The notes beneath the pieces are model-generated. The model worked only from the letters and a program-made list of their open reading frames with translations. It did not search any database and was not told the origin of the DNA. Both the position numbers and the translations under genes were made by a program. DNA of 8,340 nucleotides from Listeria marthii FSL S4-120 (lineage in GTDB: Bacteria > Bacillota > Bacilli > Lactobacillales > Listeriaceae), in contig CM001047.1 in NCBI GenBank assembly GCA_000183865.1, forward strand, positions 2,125,347 to 2,133,686. The letters run 5' to 3'. Shown here in pieces: positions 1-6,284 of this stretch (the stretch's first letter is position 1; the number at the start of each line of letters is the position of its first letter).

Positions 1-732
1 TTGTTGAGGGTTGGCGATAAAGGTTTGAAGACCAACCGCGATTGTTAAGTTTTCTGGCGTTCTTAGTAGGAATTTTGCAAGTAAGAAGTCACCGAATGGT
101 CCCATGAATGCCCAGAGAGCTTGAACGGCAATCATCGGTCTTACAAGTGGTAAAATGATTTGCGCAAAAATCCGGAAGTGCCCTGCGCCGTCGAGTTTGG
201 CGGATTCATCAAGATCACGTGGCACGGTATCGAAGTAGCCCTTCATCAGCCATGTGTTCATTGGAATCCCGCCGCCGATATAAATTAATGTTAAGAACCA
301 ATATTGGTCAAGCGCGCCTAGTAGCATTGCTAACACGTAGAAAGCTGTTAGCGCGGCCATTGTTGGTACCATTTGAATAATCAAGAAGAACACTAAGCTA
401 TTTTTACGACCTTTGAAACGGTAACGGCTATATGTATAACCGGCTAGTGTCACAATCGTTACTTGCATAATCATCGTTACAACCGCGATAATCAGTGTAT
501 TTTTGTACCAATCAAGATATAACGTTTCATTAAATAATCTTGTAAAGTTATTCAGCGTCCAGCTATCCGACCACTCAAGCGTAAATGCCGCGATATTCCC
601 TGGTTTGAAGGCCGAAGATGCAGTTATTAGAATCGGATACAAAATAATAATCGTAAGCACGGTTAAAAATAAATACGTGAAAAACTGTGTTAAAAACTTT
701 GTTGTCCGCTGATCTTTCATAAAGTCTCTCAT
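1..732 (-). CDS. malG: MalG-like maltodextrin ABC transporter permease (partial, C-terminus off the left edge)
   Basis: Inner-membrane permease subunit that would pair with MalF to import maltose/maltodextrins. The frame is open for 244 codons from ATG at 732 to the left edge, so roughly the last 35-40 residues of a family length near 280 are missing. It opens with a short cytoplasmic stretch ([13 protein letters not shown]), then hydrophobic segments around residues 17-37, 77-96, 108-130 and 140-160. The EAA loop that docks the ATPase is at about 174-197 ([10 protein letters not shown]...ILPLVRP). The start at 732 is chosen because GGAG lies 9 bases upstream, inside the end of malF; an in-frame ATG at 720 is a weaker alternative. 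The malF stop codon abuts this ATG, so the two are translationally coupled. The family call is firm; substrate specificity is inferred from the neighbours. Confidence 0.93.
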   Translation of the reverse strand, partial: MRDFMKDQRTTKFLTQFFTYLFLTVLTIIILYPILITASSAFKPGNIAAFTLEWSDSWTLNNFTRLFNETLYLDWYKNTLIIAVVTMIMQVTIVTLAGYTYSRYRFKGRKNSLVFFLIIQMVPTMAALTAFYVLAMLLGALDQYWFLTLIYIGGGIPMNTWLMKGYFDTVPRDLDESAKLDGAGHFRIFAQIILPLVRPMIAVQALWAFMGPFGDFLLAKFLLRTPENLTIAVGLQTFIANPQQ

Positions 733-2040
733 TTACATCATCTCCTCATTCCCAAAGGCATTCGTTTTCTTAAAGGCAATCATCGAAACGGTAATCACGA
801 TAATTGAAATAAGTAACGTCACAGCAGCAGCTACAGCGTATTGTGGCGAAGTACCTGTTGTTAATTTGTAAATCCATGAAATTAAGATATCGGTTGATCC
901 TGCGCCTGCTCCGACACTTCCGGGACCACCTTCATTGAATAAGTAAATAATTGAAAAGTTATTGAAGTTAAATGTATATTGCGTAATAAATACAGGCGCT
1001 GTTACGAATAAAATCATCGGTAGCGTAATTTTACGGAAACGTTGAATCGCGCTTGCTCCGTCAATTCTAGCTGCTTCATAAAGCTCACCAGGAATCGCTT
1101 GAAGTACCCCTGTAACCATAACGTAAATATACGGGAACCCAAGCCAACCTTGGATACCAATCAGCGCCACTTTTGTCCAGAAAGGATCTGTTTTCCAAGC
1201 AATCGCATTGATATCAACGAATGGCAAATGGTTTAGTAGCGGGATAACTTGCGAATTAATCGCTCCGATACTATCATTAAACATATTCGAAAAACTCATA
1301 ATCGTAATAAAAGCTGGTACCGCCCAAGGAAGTAAGAAAACTACCCCAAAGAGACGTTTCCCTTTAATAAAGCTTTGGTTCGCAACAATCGCTGTGAATA
1401 CCCCAACAACAATTTGTAAAGAAGTCGCACAGATCGTCCAAACGAGCGTCCACGAAAATACACTTAGGAATGTGTCGCGATACGAACTTAGGAAGAAAAT
1501 ATTAAAGAAGTTCTTAAATCCAACCCAGTCAATTAAGTTCGCTGGCGGGATATGGTAAAAATCATAGTTCGTAAATGCCATGAAAAGCGTTACAAGAACT
1601 GGGAAAATAATAACAAAAGTCATCACTAGGTAAGCGGGTAGCGTAAGTAAGTACGGGAAACCTTTGTCGAGCATATTTTTTATAATAGCAATTGCGGAAC
1701 GATTGACAGTTTCACCGAGGTTCCACTGCATAGCCACGCGTCTTGCATCGAAAATATTTATAAACCAAAAGCCTATAAATAGTAATGTCACAATTAATTG
1801 TAAAGTACCCTCAATCATTAAGAATAAGGAATGGTCCACACCTGGCACAGATCCAAGTGTCACGAGGCCAATAAGTGCATTCAGCCCAACTACAAAAAAT
1901 TCTATGATAAACAAGGCAAATAGTGCGAAAAAGACAATCCCTTTAAAATTTTGCTTATTATAAAATTGACCAAGTCCCGGAATGATTGATAACAAAGTCG
2001 CTTGACGAACATTTTTAATTTGTTTTTGTTCTAGTTTCAT
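733..2040 (-). CDS. malF: MalF-like maltodextrin ABC transporter permease
   Basis: Membrane-spanning permease subunit of a carbohydrate ABC importer, 435 residues. An N-terminal extension carries PGLGQFYNKQ-x2-KG at residues 21-34, followed by hydrophobic segments around 35-60 and 74-95. The core permease domain starts near 130, with helices around 135-157, 196-220, 230-250, 290-312, 342-358 and 402-423. The EAA loop is clear at 317-341 (PGELYEAARIDGAS...ITLP), the contact site for the ATPase subunit. The extension with extra helices is usual in Gram-positive MalF-type proteins. The start is supported by GAGGG placed 7 bases before the ATG. It follows malE after 88 bp that contain a hairpin, and directly abuts malG. 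Maltodextrin specificity is inferred from the binding protein and amylase next to it. No ATP-binding subunit is encoded in the window. Confidence 0.95.
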   Translation of the reverse strand: MKLEQKQIKNVRQATLLSIIPGLGQFYNKQNFKGIVFFALFALFIIEFFVVGLNALIGLVTLGSVPGVDHSLFLMIEGTLQLIVTLLFIGFWFINIFDARRVAMQWNLGETVNRSAIAIIKNMLDKGFPYLLTLPAYLVMTFVIIFPVLVTLFMAFTNYDFYHIPPANLIDWVGFKNFFNIFFLSSYRDTFLSVFSWTLVWTICATSLQIVVGVFTAIVANQSFIKGKRLFGVVFLLPWAVPAFITIMSFSNMFNDSIGAINSQVIPLLNHLPFVDINAIAWKTDPFWTKVALIGIQGWLGFPYIYVMVTGVLQAIPGELYEAARIDGASAIQRFRKITLPMILFVTAPVFITQYTFNFNNFSIIYLFNEGGPGSVGAGAGSTDILISWIYKLTTGTSPQYAVAAAVTLLISIIVITVSMIAFKKTNAFGNEEMM

Positions 2041-2083
2041 TTTGTTACCCTCAATTCTAGATATAGATTCACTAACTAAGTTG

Positions 2084-2121
2084 AAAAAAATTGGCGGAGC
2101 GCGCTATCTTTGCCCCGCCAA
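2084..2121 (-). terminator. Intrinsic terminator/attenuator between malE and malF
   Basis: On the minus strand a 10-bp stem (arms 2112-2121 and 2091-2100, with one G-U pair in RNA) closes an 11-nt loop and is followed by seven U residues (2090-2084). It starts 7 nt after the malE stop codon. I see no clear promoter between it and malF, so malF and malG probably depend on read-through. This would give more binding protein than permease, the usual stoichiometry in such operons. The structure is visible; its efficiency is inference. Confidence 0.85.
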
Positions 2122-2128
2122 CTCATGA

Positions 2129-3388
2129 TTATTTAGTATATTTTTGCGTTACATTGTCTTCAATTACTTTTACTGCATCATCCGCTGATTGTTGCGGTGT
2201 TTTCGAACCAGAAGCTGCATCAAACATTAAGTTTTCAGCGCCAGTCCAAACTTCTGACATTTCTGGAATATTTGGCATTGGTTGTGCATTTTTGTATTGT
2301 TCGATAACTGCATTTGTTAATTCATCATTTTTCGATTTTGCTGTATCGCGTGCTTTTAAGTTAGCTGGTACTTCATTTGTCATATCATATAAAGTTTCTT
2401 GATTTTTTTGGTCAGTCACATAATCCAACCATTTTTGTGCTACATCTTTGTTTTTAGAATAGTTACTTACAACCCAACCTTTACCGCCTGCAAATGGAGA
2501 ATACTCTTTGCCATTATCCAGTGTTGGGATTTTTGCTACGCCGTAATTAATTTTTGCTTCTTTGTAGTTTGCTGCTGACCACGGGCCGCCTAGAATTGCT
2601 GCTGCTTTACCTTTAACGAATTGATCTTGGATAAAGTCATCTGCACTCTTATTATCTTGCATTCCTTTTGGCCATACATCTTGGAACCATTTTGTTGCAT
2701 AAGTAATTCCTTCAACCGAACCTTTATTGTTTAAACCGATGTCTTTTGGATTTGTACCTTCATCGCCGAATACATAACCACCGTATCCTGCAAGAAGTCC
2801 GTAAGAGAAGTAGAAATCAGTCCATTTTGCTAAGAAACCAGTATTTTTTCCTTTTTCAGAAGTGAAGGCAAAACGAGAATCTTTGGAAAGTGTTTCTAAA
2901 TCTTTAAAAGTTGCTGGGGCTTTGTCGAGTAAATCTTTATTATAGTAAAGAACTAATGTTTCAATAATTGCTGGAGCACCGTAAATTTTATCATCAATGG
3001 TTACTTGTTTTTGGTCTTTTTCATCGTAATCGTCTTTATTACCAAGTTTAACTTCCGCCAAATGTCCTTGTTGACCTAGGCTTCCGATTCTATCAAATGC
3101 AGACATCATTACGTCTGGTGCAGTTCCAGCTGGACCATCAAGTGGAAGTGCTTCTAACGTTTCAAACATGTCTTTTTCGACTACTTTTACTTTCACGTCA
3201 TTGTCTTTTTCAAAATCACCTTTTATTTTGTTCACGTAGTCTTTGTAACCTGCGTCAACAGAAACCGTTAATGTCTTTTCATCAGATGAGCCCGATTTGC
3301 TAGTATCTTTTCCGCCACCACATGCTGCCAAGCTTAAAGCCATTACTAAAACCGCCGAAACTATTCCCACTTTTTTGAAACGCTTCAT
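2129..3388 (-). CDS. malE: Maltodextrin-binding lipoprotein of an ABC transporter (MalE/MdxE-like)
   Basis: Extracellular solute-binding protein, 419 residues, that would capture maltose/maltodextrin and deliver it to MalF/MalG. The N-terminus is a lipoprotein signal peptide: MKRFKK, a hydrophobic core, then lipobox LSLAAC with the lipidated Cys at 23, followed by a flexible G/S/K-rich linker. Family features include YGAPA..ETLVLYYNKDLL (136-154), the ILGGPWSAANYK stretch (265-276), and the FAGGKGWVVSNYSKNKDVAQKWLDYVT segment starting near 299, all typical of MalE-type cluster 1 binding proteins. The start has GAGGAGG 8 bases upstream. It has its own promoter with cre and LacI-type operator just downstream of the amylase gene, and a hairpin after its stop that separates it from malF. 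The exact ligand range (maltose, maltotriose or longer) cannot be read from sequence. Confidence 0.95.
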   Translation of the reverse strand: MKRFKKVGIVSAVLVMALSLAACGGGKDTSKSGSSDEKTLTVSVDAGYKDYVNKIKGDFEKDNDVKVKVVEKDMFETLEALPLDGPAGTAPDVMMSAFDRIGSLGQQGHLAEVKLGNKDDYDEKDQKQVTIDDKIYGAPAIIETLVLYYNKDLLDKAPATFKDLETLSKDSRFAFTSEKGKNTGFLAKWTDFYFSYGLLAGYGGYVFGDEGTNPKDIGLNNKGSVEGITYATKWFQDVWPKGMQDNKSADDFIQDQFVKGKAAAILGGPWSAANYKEAKINYGVAKIPTLDNGKEYSPFAGGKGWVVSNYSKNKDVAQKWLDYVTDQKNQETLYDMTNEVPANLKARDTAKSKNDELTNAVIEQYKNAQPMPNIPEMSEVWTGAENLMFDAASGSKTPQQSADDAVKVIEDNVTQKYTK

Positions 3389-3481
3389 TTACTTTTCCTC
3401 CTCTTTATGAAAAAAGTCGCTCATTACTGTCTGATTTTCCAAGTCCCCATCTTTTTTCAATTCTTTTTAAAGTTTGTGAAT

Positions 3482-3493
3482 TAGGTTAACCTA
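3482..3493. promoter_or_regulatory. Perfect 12-bp palindrome at the predicted malE transcription start
   Basis: TAGGTTAACCTA is a perfect palindrome lying directly downstream of the malE -10 (3501-3506), covering about +1 to +12 of the predicted transcript. It could be an operator, but it lacks the central CpG expected for LacI-family sites, so the binding protein is unknown. A 12-bp palindrome can also arise by chance. Confidence 0.4.
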
Positions 3494-3500
3494 TGCATTT

Positions 3501-3530
3501 ATTATATGCTGATTCCGAAAGCGTTTACAA
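3501..3530 (-). promoter_or_regulatory. Sigma-A promoter of malE
   Basis: Reading the minus strand: -35 TTGTAA (3530-3525), 18-bp spacer, -10 TATAAT (3506-3501, perfect consensus). Transcription would start near 3494, giving a leader of about 105 nt before the malE ATG. The -35 hexamer is inside the cre box, so CcpA binding would block RNA polymerase. Confidence 0.75.
3516..3529 (-). promoter_or_regulatory. cre box (CcpA site) over the malE -35
   Basis: The minus strand reads TGTAAACGCTTTCG, which matches the cre consensus TGWAANCGNTWNCA at all but the last position. It overlaps the -35 hexamer, the usual location for glucose repression by CcpA. Confidence 0.8.
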
Positions 3531-3532
3531 GA

Positions 3533-3586
3533 GGATTTCACATGTTACCGATAACAACATTTTCTCAGTAAACATGTGAAAAATCC
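3533..3586. repeat. Imperfect inverted repeat between the amylase stop and the malE promoter
   Basis: Arm 3533-3546 (GGATTTCACATGTT) is complementary to 3571-3586 (AACATGTGAAAAATCC), apart from two extra A residues. The loop is 24 nt. The repeat starts 16 bp after the amylase stop codon and partly overlaps the LacI-type operator. In the amylase transcript it would form a stable hairpin, but no U-tract follows (TCTTGT), so it is at best a weak terminator. It may instead protect the 3' end of the mRNA or contribute half-sites for a regulator. Confidence 0.6.
3543..3556. promoter_or_regulatory. LacI-family operator upstream of malE
   Basis: TGTTACCGATAACA has perfect 5-bp arms (TGTTA/TAACA) around a central CpG, the layout expected for a LacI-family regulator. 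A near copy lies at 5455-5468 before the amylase. It is centred 27 bp upstream of the cre centre and at about -55 from the predicted start. The likely binder is the LacI-type regulator encoded at 6285-7250; that assignment is inference. Confidence 0.65.
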
Positions 3587-3601
3587 CTTTACGCTATTGA
3601 T

Positions 3602-5377
3602 TTAGCTGTTTTCTTTAATAACAAGAAATCCTTTTGCCGGGATAGTAAGGTTATCCGATACAGCATGATTATTCCAAATATCCGTCGCTGCGTTTTTAAA
3701 TGATATTGTGAAATCTTTCTCTTCATTTGCTTGATTGAAAAGGAAATGTAGTTTTTCGCCATTTAGCTCTTTTGTAAATGCAGTAATGCCTGTTTCACTG
3801 CTTGCCCCTAACCAAGTTAATTCACCGGATGTGATAATTGCTTGATTGTCTTTTCGAAGCGCAATCAGTTGTTTCGTAAACGCTAGCATAGCTTGATTTT
3901 GTTTTGCTTCGTCCCACTCCATACATTTACGGCAACCCGGGTCATTTCCGCCGTCCATTCCGATTTCTGTGCCGTAATAAATACACGGCGAACCAGTGTG
4001 CGCGAACATGAAGGCAAGCGCCTGTTTCACTTTATCTTCATCATTATTAGCACGTGTTAAAATGCGCGCCGTATCATGGCTATCAAGCATGTTAAACATC
4101 ACTTCATTCACTTGATTTGGATAGCGCATATATTGCTCATTAATACCGGAAACCATTTGTTCCGGCGTAATTTTTTCTTCAATAAAGTTCTCGATAATGG
4201 TTTGCGTAAATGGATAGTTCATCACCGCATGAAATTCATCGCCAAGCAGCCAAATCCACGAATCATGCCAAATTTCACCAAGAATGTAAATATCTTCTTT
4301 TTCCGCTTGAACCGCCTTTTTAAACTCTTTCCAAAAAGCATGATCGACTTCATTAGCAACGTCTAATCGCCAGCCATCAATGTCAAATTCACGAATCCAG
4401 TAAGTTGCAATATCAAGAAGATACTTTTGTACTTCCGGGTTAGCTGTATTTAATTTCGGCATATGAGTCGTGAAAGCAAACGTATCATAGGAAAGCGTTG
4501 GTTCTCCTTCGATATTGCCATTTTCATTTTGACGAACAGGGAAACTATGAATATGGAACCAATCGCGATACGCTGATTTTTCTTCGTTTAGAACAACATC
4601 TTGCCACTCTGCGGAAGTATCGCCAATGTGGTTAAATACTGCATCTAACATAATCCGAATGCCACGTTTATGCGCTTCTTGAACCAATTTTCTAAAAGTC
4701 TCTTTATCACCAAAATGCGGATCAATTTTTTTATAATCAACCGTGTCATATTTATGATTAGTCGGCGCTTCAAACACAGGCGTCAAATAAACCCCGTTAA
4801 TACCAAGCTCCGCTAAATAATCTAAATGCTCGATAATTCCTTCAATATCTCCACCGAAAAAATCTGTCGTGCTCGGATCTTTACTTCCCCACGGCAACGC
4901 ATTCTCTGGTGAAATTTCCGGATTACCATTCGCAAAGCGTTCCGGGAAAATTTGATACCAAATTGTTTGCCCTACCCATTCAGGTGCTTCAAAAGTATCC
5001 ACTGCATGTATAAAAGGAAATTTAAAATAATAATCCATCGTATCTAAATTTGCTTCAGTCGGTTCAAAAAAGCCACGTCCGCCGTAAAAGGTTGTTTCTC
5101 CCTCTGTATCCGTTAACAAAAAGCCATATTGCAGACGTCTGTGCTCTGGTGTAATTGCAAAAAACCAATAATCATGCTCTTCTGTTTCTGCGATTTTGCG
5201 CATTGTATACGATTCACTTTGCCATTTTCCATCATTCCATAAGTAAGGGTCGGCCGCAATTAGAGTAACCTCGCTAATATCCAAGCGTTTCGTTCTAATC
5301 CGAATATGTAGTGTTTTCGCGTCATAACTATAAGCATAGCTACTCGCTGGTTGATGATAAATCCCTGCTTTTTCCAT
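3602..5377 (-). CDS. Intracellular maltogenic amylase / neopullulanase / cyclomaltodextrinase (GH13_20)
   Basis: Hydrolyses alpha-1,4 (and in this subfamily often cyclodextrin or pullulan) bonds of imported maltodextrins. 591 residues, full length for the group, with no signal peptide, so cytoplasmic. Residues 1 to about 120 form a CBM34-like N-terminal beta domain that usually mediates dimerisation. The (beta/alpha)8 barrel follows: region I DAVFNH 245-250, the subfamily marker MPKLN 306-310, region II GWRLDVANE 335-343 with nucleophile Asp339, region III GE at 367-368 with acid/base Glu368, and region IV NMLDSHDT 429-436 with Asp435. A C-terminal beta domain begins near 520. All catalytic residues are intact. 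The start is set by AGGAGG 7 bases upstream. It lies upstream of malE on the same strand and has its own promoter with cre and operator. It is often annotated as BbmA or maltogenic alpha-amylase; exact product preference cannot be deduced. Confidence 0.95.
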   Translation of the reverse strand: MEKAGIYHQPASSYAYSYDAKTLHIRIRTKRLDISEVTLIAADPYLWNDGKWQSESYTMRKIAETEEHDYWFFAITPEHRRLQYGFLLTDTEGETTFYGGRGFFEPTEANLDTMDYYFKFPFIHAVDTFEAPEWVGQTIWYQIFPERFANGNPEISPENALPWGSKDPSTTDFFGGDIEGIIEHLDYLAELGINGVYLTPVFEAPTNHKYDTVDYKKIDPHFGDKETFRKLVQEAHKRGIRIMLDAVFNHIGDTSAEWQDVVLNEEKSAYRDWFHIHSFPVRQNENGNIEGEPTLSYDTFAFTTHMPKLNTANPEVQKYLLDIATYWIREFDIDGWRLDVANEVDHAFWKEFKKAVQAEKEDIYILGEIWHDSWIWLLGDEFHAVMNYPFTQTIIENFIEEKITPEQMVSGINEQYMRYPNQVNEVMFNMLDSHDTARILTRANNDEDKVKQALAFMFAHTGSPCIYYGTEIGMDGGNDPGCRKCMEWDEAKQNQAMLAFTKQLIALRKDNQAIITSGELTWLGASSETGITAFTKELNGEKLHFLFNQANEEKDFTISFKNAATDIWNNHAVSDNLTIPAKGFLVIKENS

Positions 5378-5412
5378 TTTTTCTCCTCCTATATCACCTT
5401 TCGTTCTATTTC

Positions 5413-5442
5413 AAATTAGCATTTCCATTAAAGCGTTTGCAA
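5413..5442 (-). promoter_or_regulatory. Promoter of the amylase gene
   Basis: Minus strand: -35 TTGCAA (5442-5437), 18-bp spacer, weak -10 TAATTT (5418-5413) preceded by TG one base away, i.e. an extended -10. The -35 and spacer length match the malE promoter, and the cre covers the -35 in the same way. The leader to the ATG at 5377 would be about 30 nt. The -10 is poor, so this promoter may need an activator. Confidence 0.6.
5428..5441 (+). promoter_or_regulatory. cre box (CcpA site) over the amylase -35
   Basis: TTAAAGCGTTTGCA matches the cre consensus TGWAANCGNTWNCA except for the second base. It overlaps the -35 hexamer of the amylase promoter, consistent with CcpA repression in the presence of glucose. 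Confidence 0.78.
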
Positions 5443-5454
5443 CCTTTTCTCGCT

Positions 5455-5468
5455 CGTTAACGGTAACA
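5455..5468. promoter_or_regulatory. LacI-family operator upstream of the amylase gene
   Basis: CGTTAACGGTAACA (minus strand TGTTACCGTTAACG) shares the TGTTAnCGnTAAC core with the site at 3543-3556 and lies the same 13 bp from its cre. Probably bound by the local LacI-family regulator; the binder is inferred. Confidence 0.62.
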
Positions 5469-5531
5469 AGATTTTTTAACTAGCAAAGATAACCCCGTCG
5501 ATTCCCGTGCTCCAATATGACAAATTAGTAA

Positions 5532-5561
5532 CTTTACTGATTTAAAGTAAAGAGCTATAAT
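5532..5561 (+). promoter_or_regulatory. Promoter of the CPBP gene, with an inverted repeat over its -35 and spacer
   Basis: -35 TTTACT (5533-5538), 17-bp spacer, -10 TATAAT (5556-5561, perfect), about 50 nt before the ATG. An inverted repeat CTTTACT (5532-5538) / AGTAAAG (5546-5552) with a 7-nt gap covers the -35 and half the spacer, a typical place for a repressor operator. It does not resemble the maltose-type operators, so this gene appears to be controlled separately. Confidence 0.65.
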
Positions 5562-5612
5562 AACTCATGGACTACTGAAATGCTCTTAAAACTGGTCTAA
5601 AAGGAGGATAAA

Positions 5613-6248
5613 ATGGAAAATACTTTAAGCTATAGAAAACAAGGGTATTGGTTATTTTCCAGCGCAATCATTATTGGTGTTCTTTTTCTTCTTTTGCCAC
5701 ACATCATTTCCAATATTGGAGTGTTAGAATTTATAGGTGCTTTTTTTAATGCCCTATGCATGGGGGTTATTGCTTTTATCATATTGAAAGCAGAATTCCT
5801 CGATTGGTTTAAACATTTTAGTTTCAAATGGATACTTATTGGTGCTCCTGCATTAATTATTATCAGCTCTATTTTCAACATTGCCTGGGCTTACTTCGCA
5901 GGTAGTACTACTGAAAATGGTATCAACAGTGTTCTTACATGGTCTTACGTTTTTACAAGTATTCCATTTATGCTACTCGGCGAAGAATTGCTATCTATTA
6001 GCTTGCTATACGCCGCTTGGAAAAAATGGAACTGGAAATTCTGGCAAGCTTCCTTGCTCTGCGCGTTACTTTTTGCAACGTGGCACTTGACTTCCTATGA
6101 TTTTAATTTCCTACAATGTATCGTTACGTTGGCACCAGCAAGACTCATTTTGAACTACTTATTTAAGAAAACAAACTCGATTTGGGTTACTTTTATCGTT
6201 CACTTCATCTTTGATTTTATTGCATTTTTACCGATTTTACTCAAATAA
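5613..6248 (+). CDS. CPBP-family intramembrane protein (Abi/CAAX-protease-like), with altered motif 1
   Basis: Polytopic membrane protein of 211 residues with about six hydrophobic segments (near 13-33, 40-59, 73-95, 108-134, 147-160 and 188-210). It carries CPBP-type motifs: EE at 124-125, FxxxH at 154-158 (FATWH) and HxxxD at 197-201 (HFIFD). The family's first motif is normally EExxxR, but here the Arg position is Ile (EELLSI). The Glu and His residues proposed to form the active site remain, so activity is possible but uncertain. Family roles include prenyl-protein processing and bacteriocin self-immunity; none can be assigned here. AAGGAGG lies at 5601-5607, 5 bases before the ATG. It stands alone on the plus strand between the divergent amylase and the convergent regulator, with its own promoter and terminator, so a role in maltose use is not implied. 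Confidence 0.82.
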   Translation: MENTLSYRKQGYWLFSSAIIIGVLFLLLPHIISNIGVLEFIGAFFNALCMGVIAFIILKAEFLDWFKHFSFKWILIGAPALIIISSIFNIAWAYFAGSTTENGINSVLTWSYVFTSIPFMLLGEELLSISLLYAAWKKWNWKFWQASLLCALLFATWHLTSYDFNFLQCIVTLAPARLILNYLFKKTNSIWVTFIVHFIFDFIAFLPILLK

Positions 6249-6283
6249 AAAAGACGCTAGGAATAAAGATTCCTAGCGTTTTT
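6247..6283. terminator. Bidirectional terminator shared by the CPBP gene and the regulator
   Basis: A perfect 11-bp stem (ACGCTAGGAAT 6254-6264 with ATTCCTAGCGT 6269-6279) and a 4-nt loop are flanked by A6 on the left (6247-6252) and a T run on the right (6279-6283). It therefore works on both strands. It lies between two convergent stop codons 36 bp apart, and the left tract overlaps the CPBP stop codon. Confidence 0.93.
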
Positions 6284-6284
6284 A

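Noticed and set aside
503..712. 69-codon plus-strand open frame opposite malG
   Set aside because: It lies antisense to a well-supported permease gene, has no ribosome site that stands out, and its protein resembles no family.
1208..1558. 116-codon plus-strand open frame opposite malF
   Set aside because: Antisense shadow of a clearly coding gene; the product lacks recognisable features.
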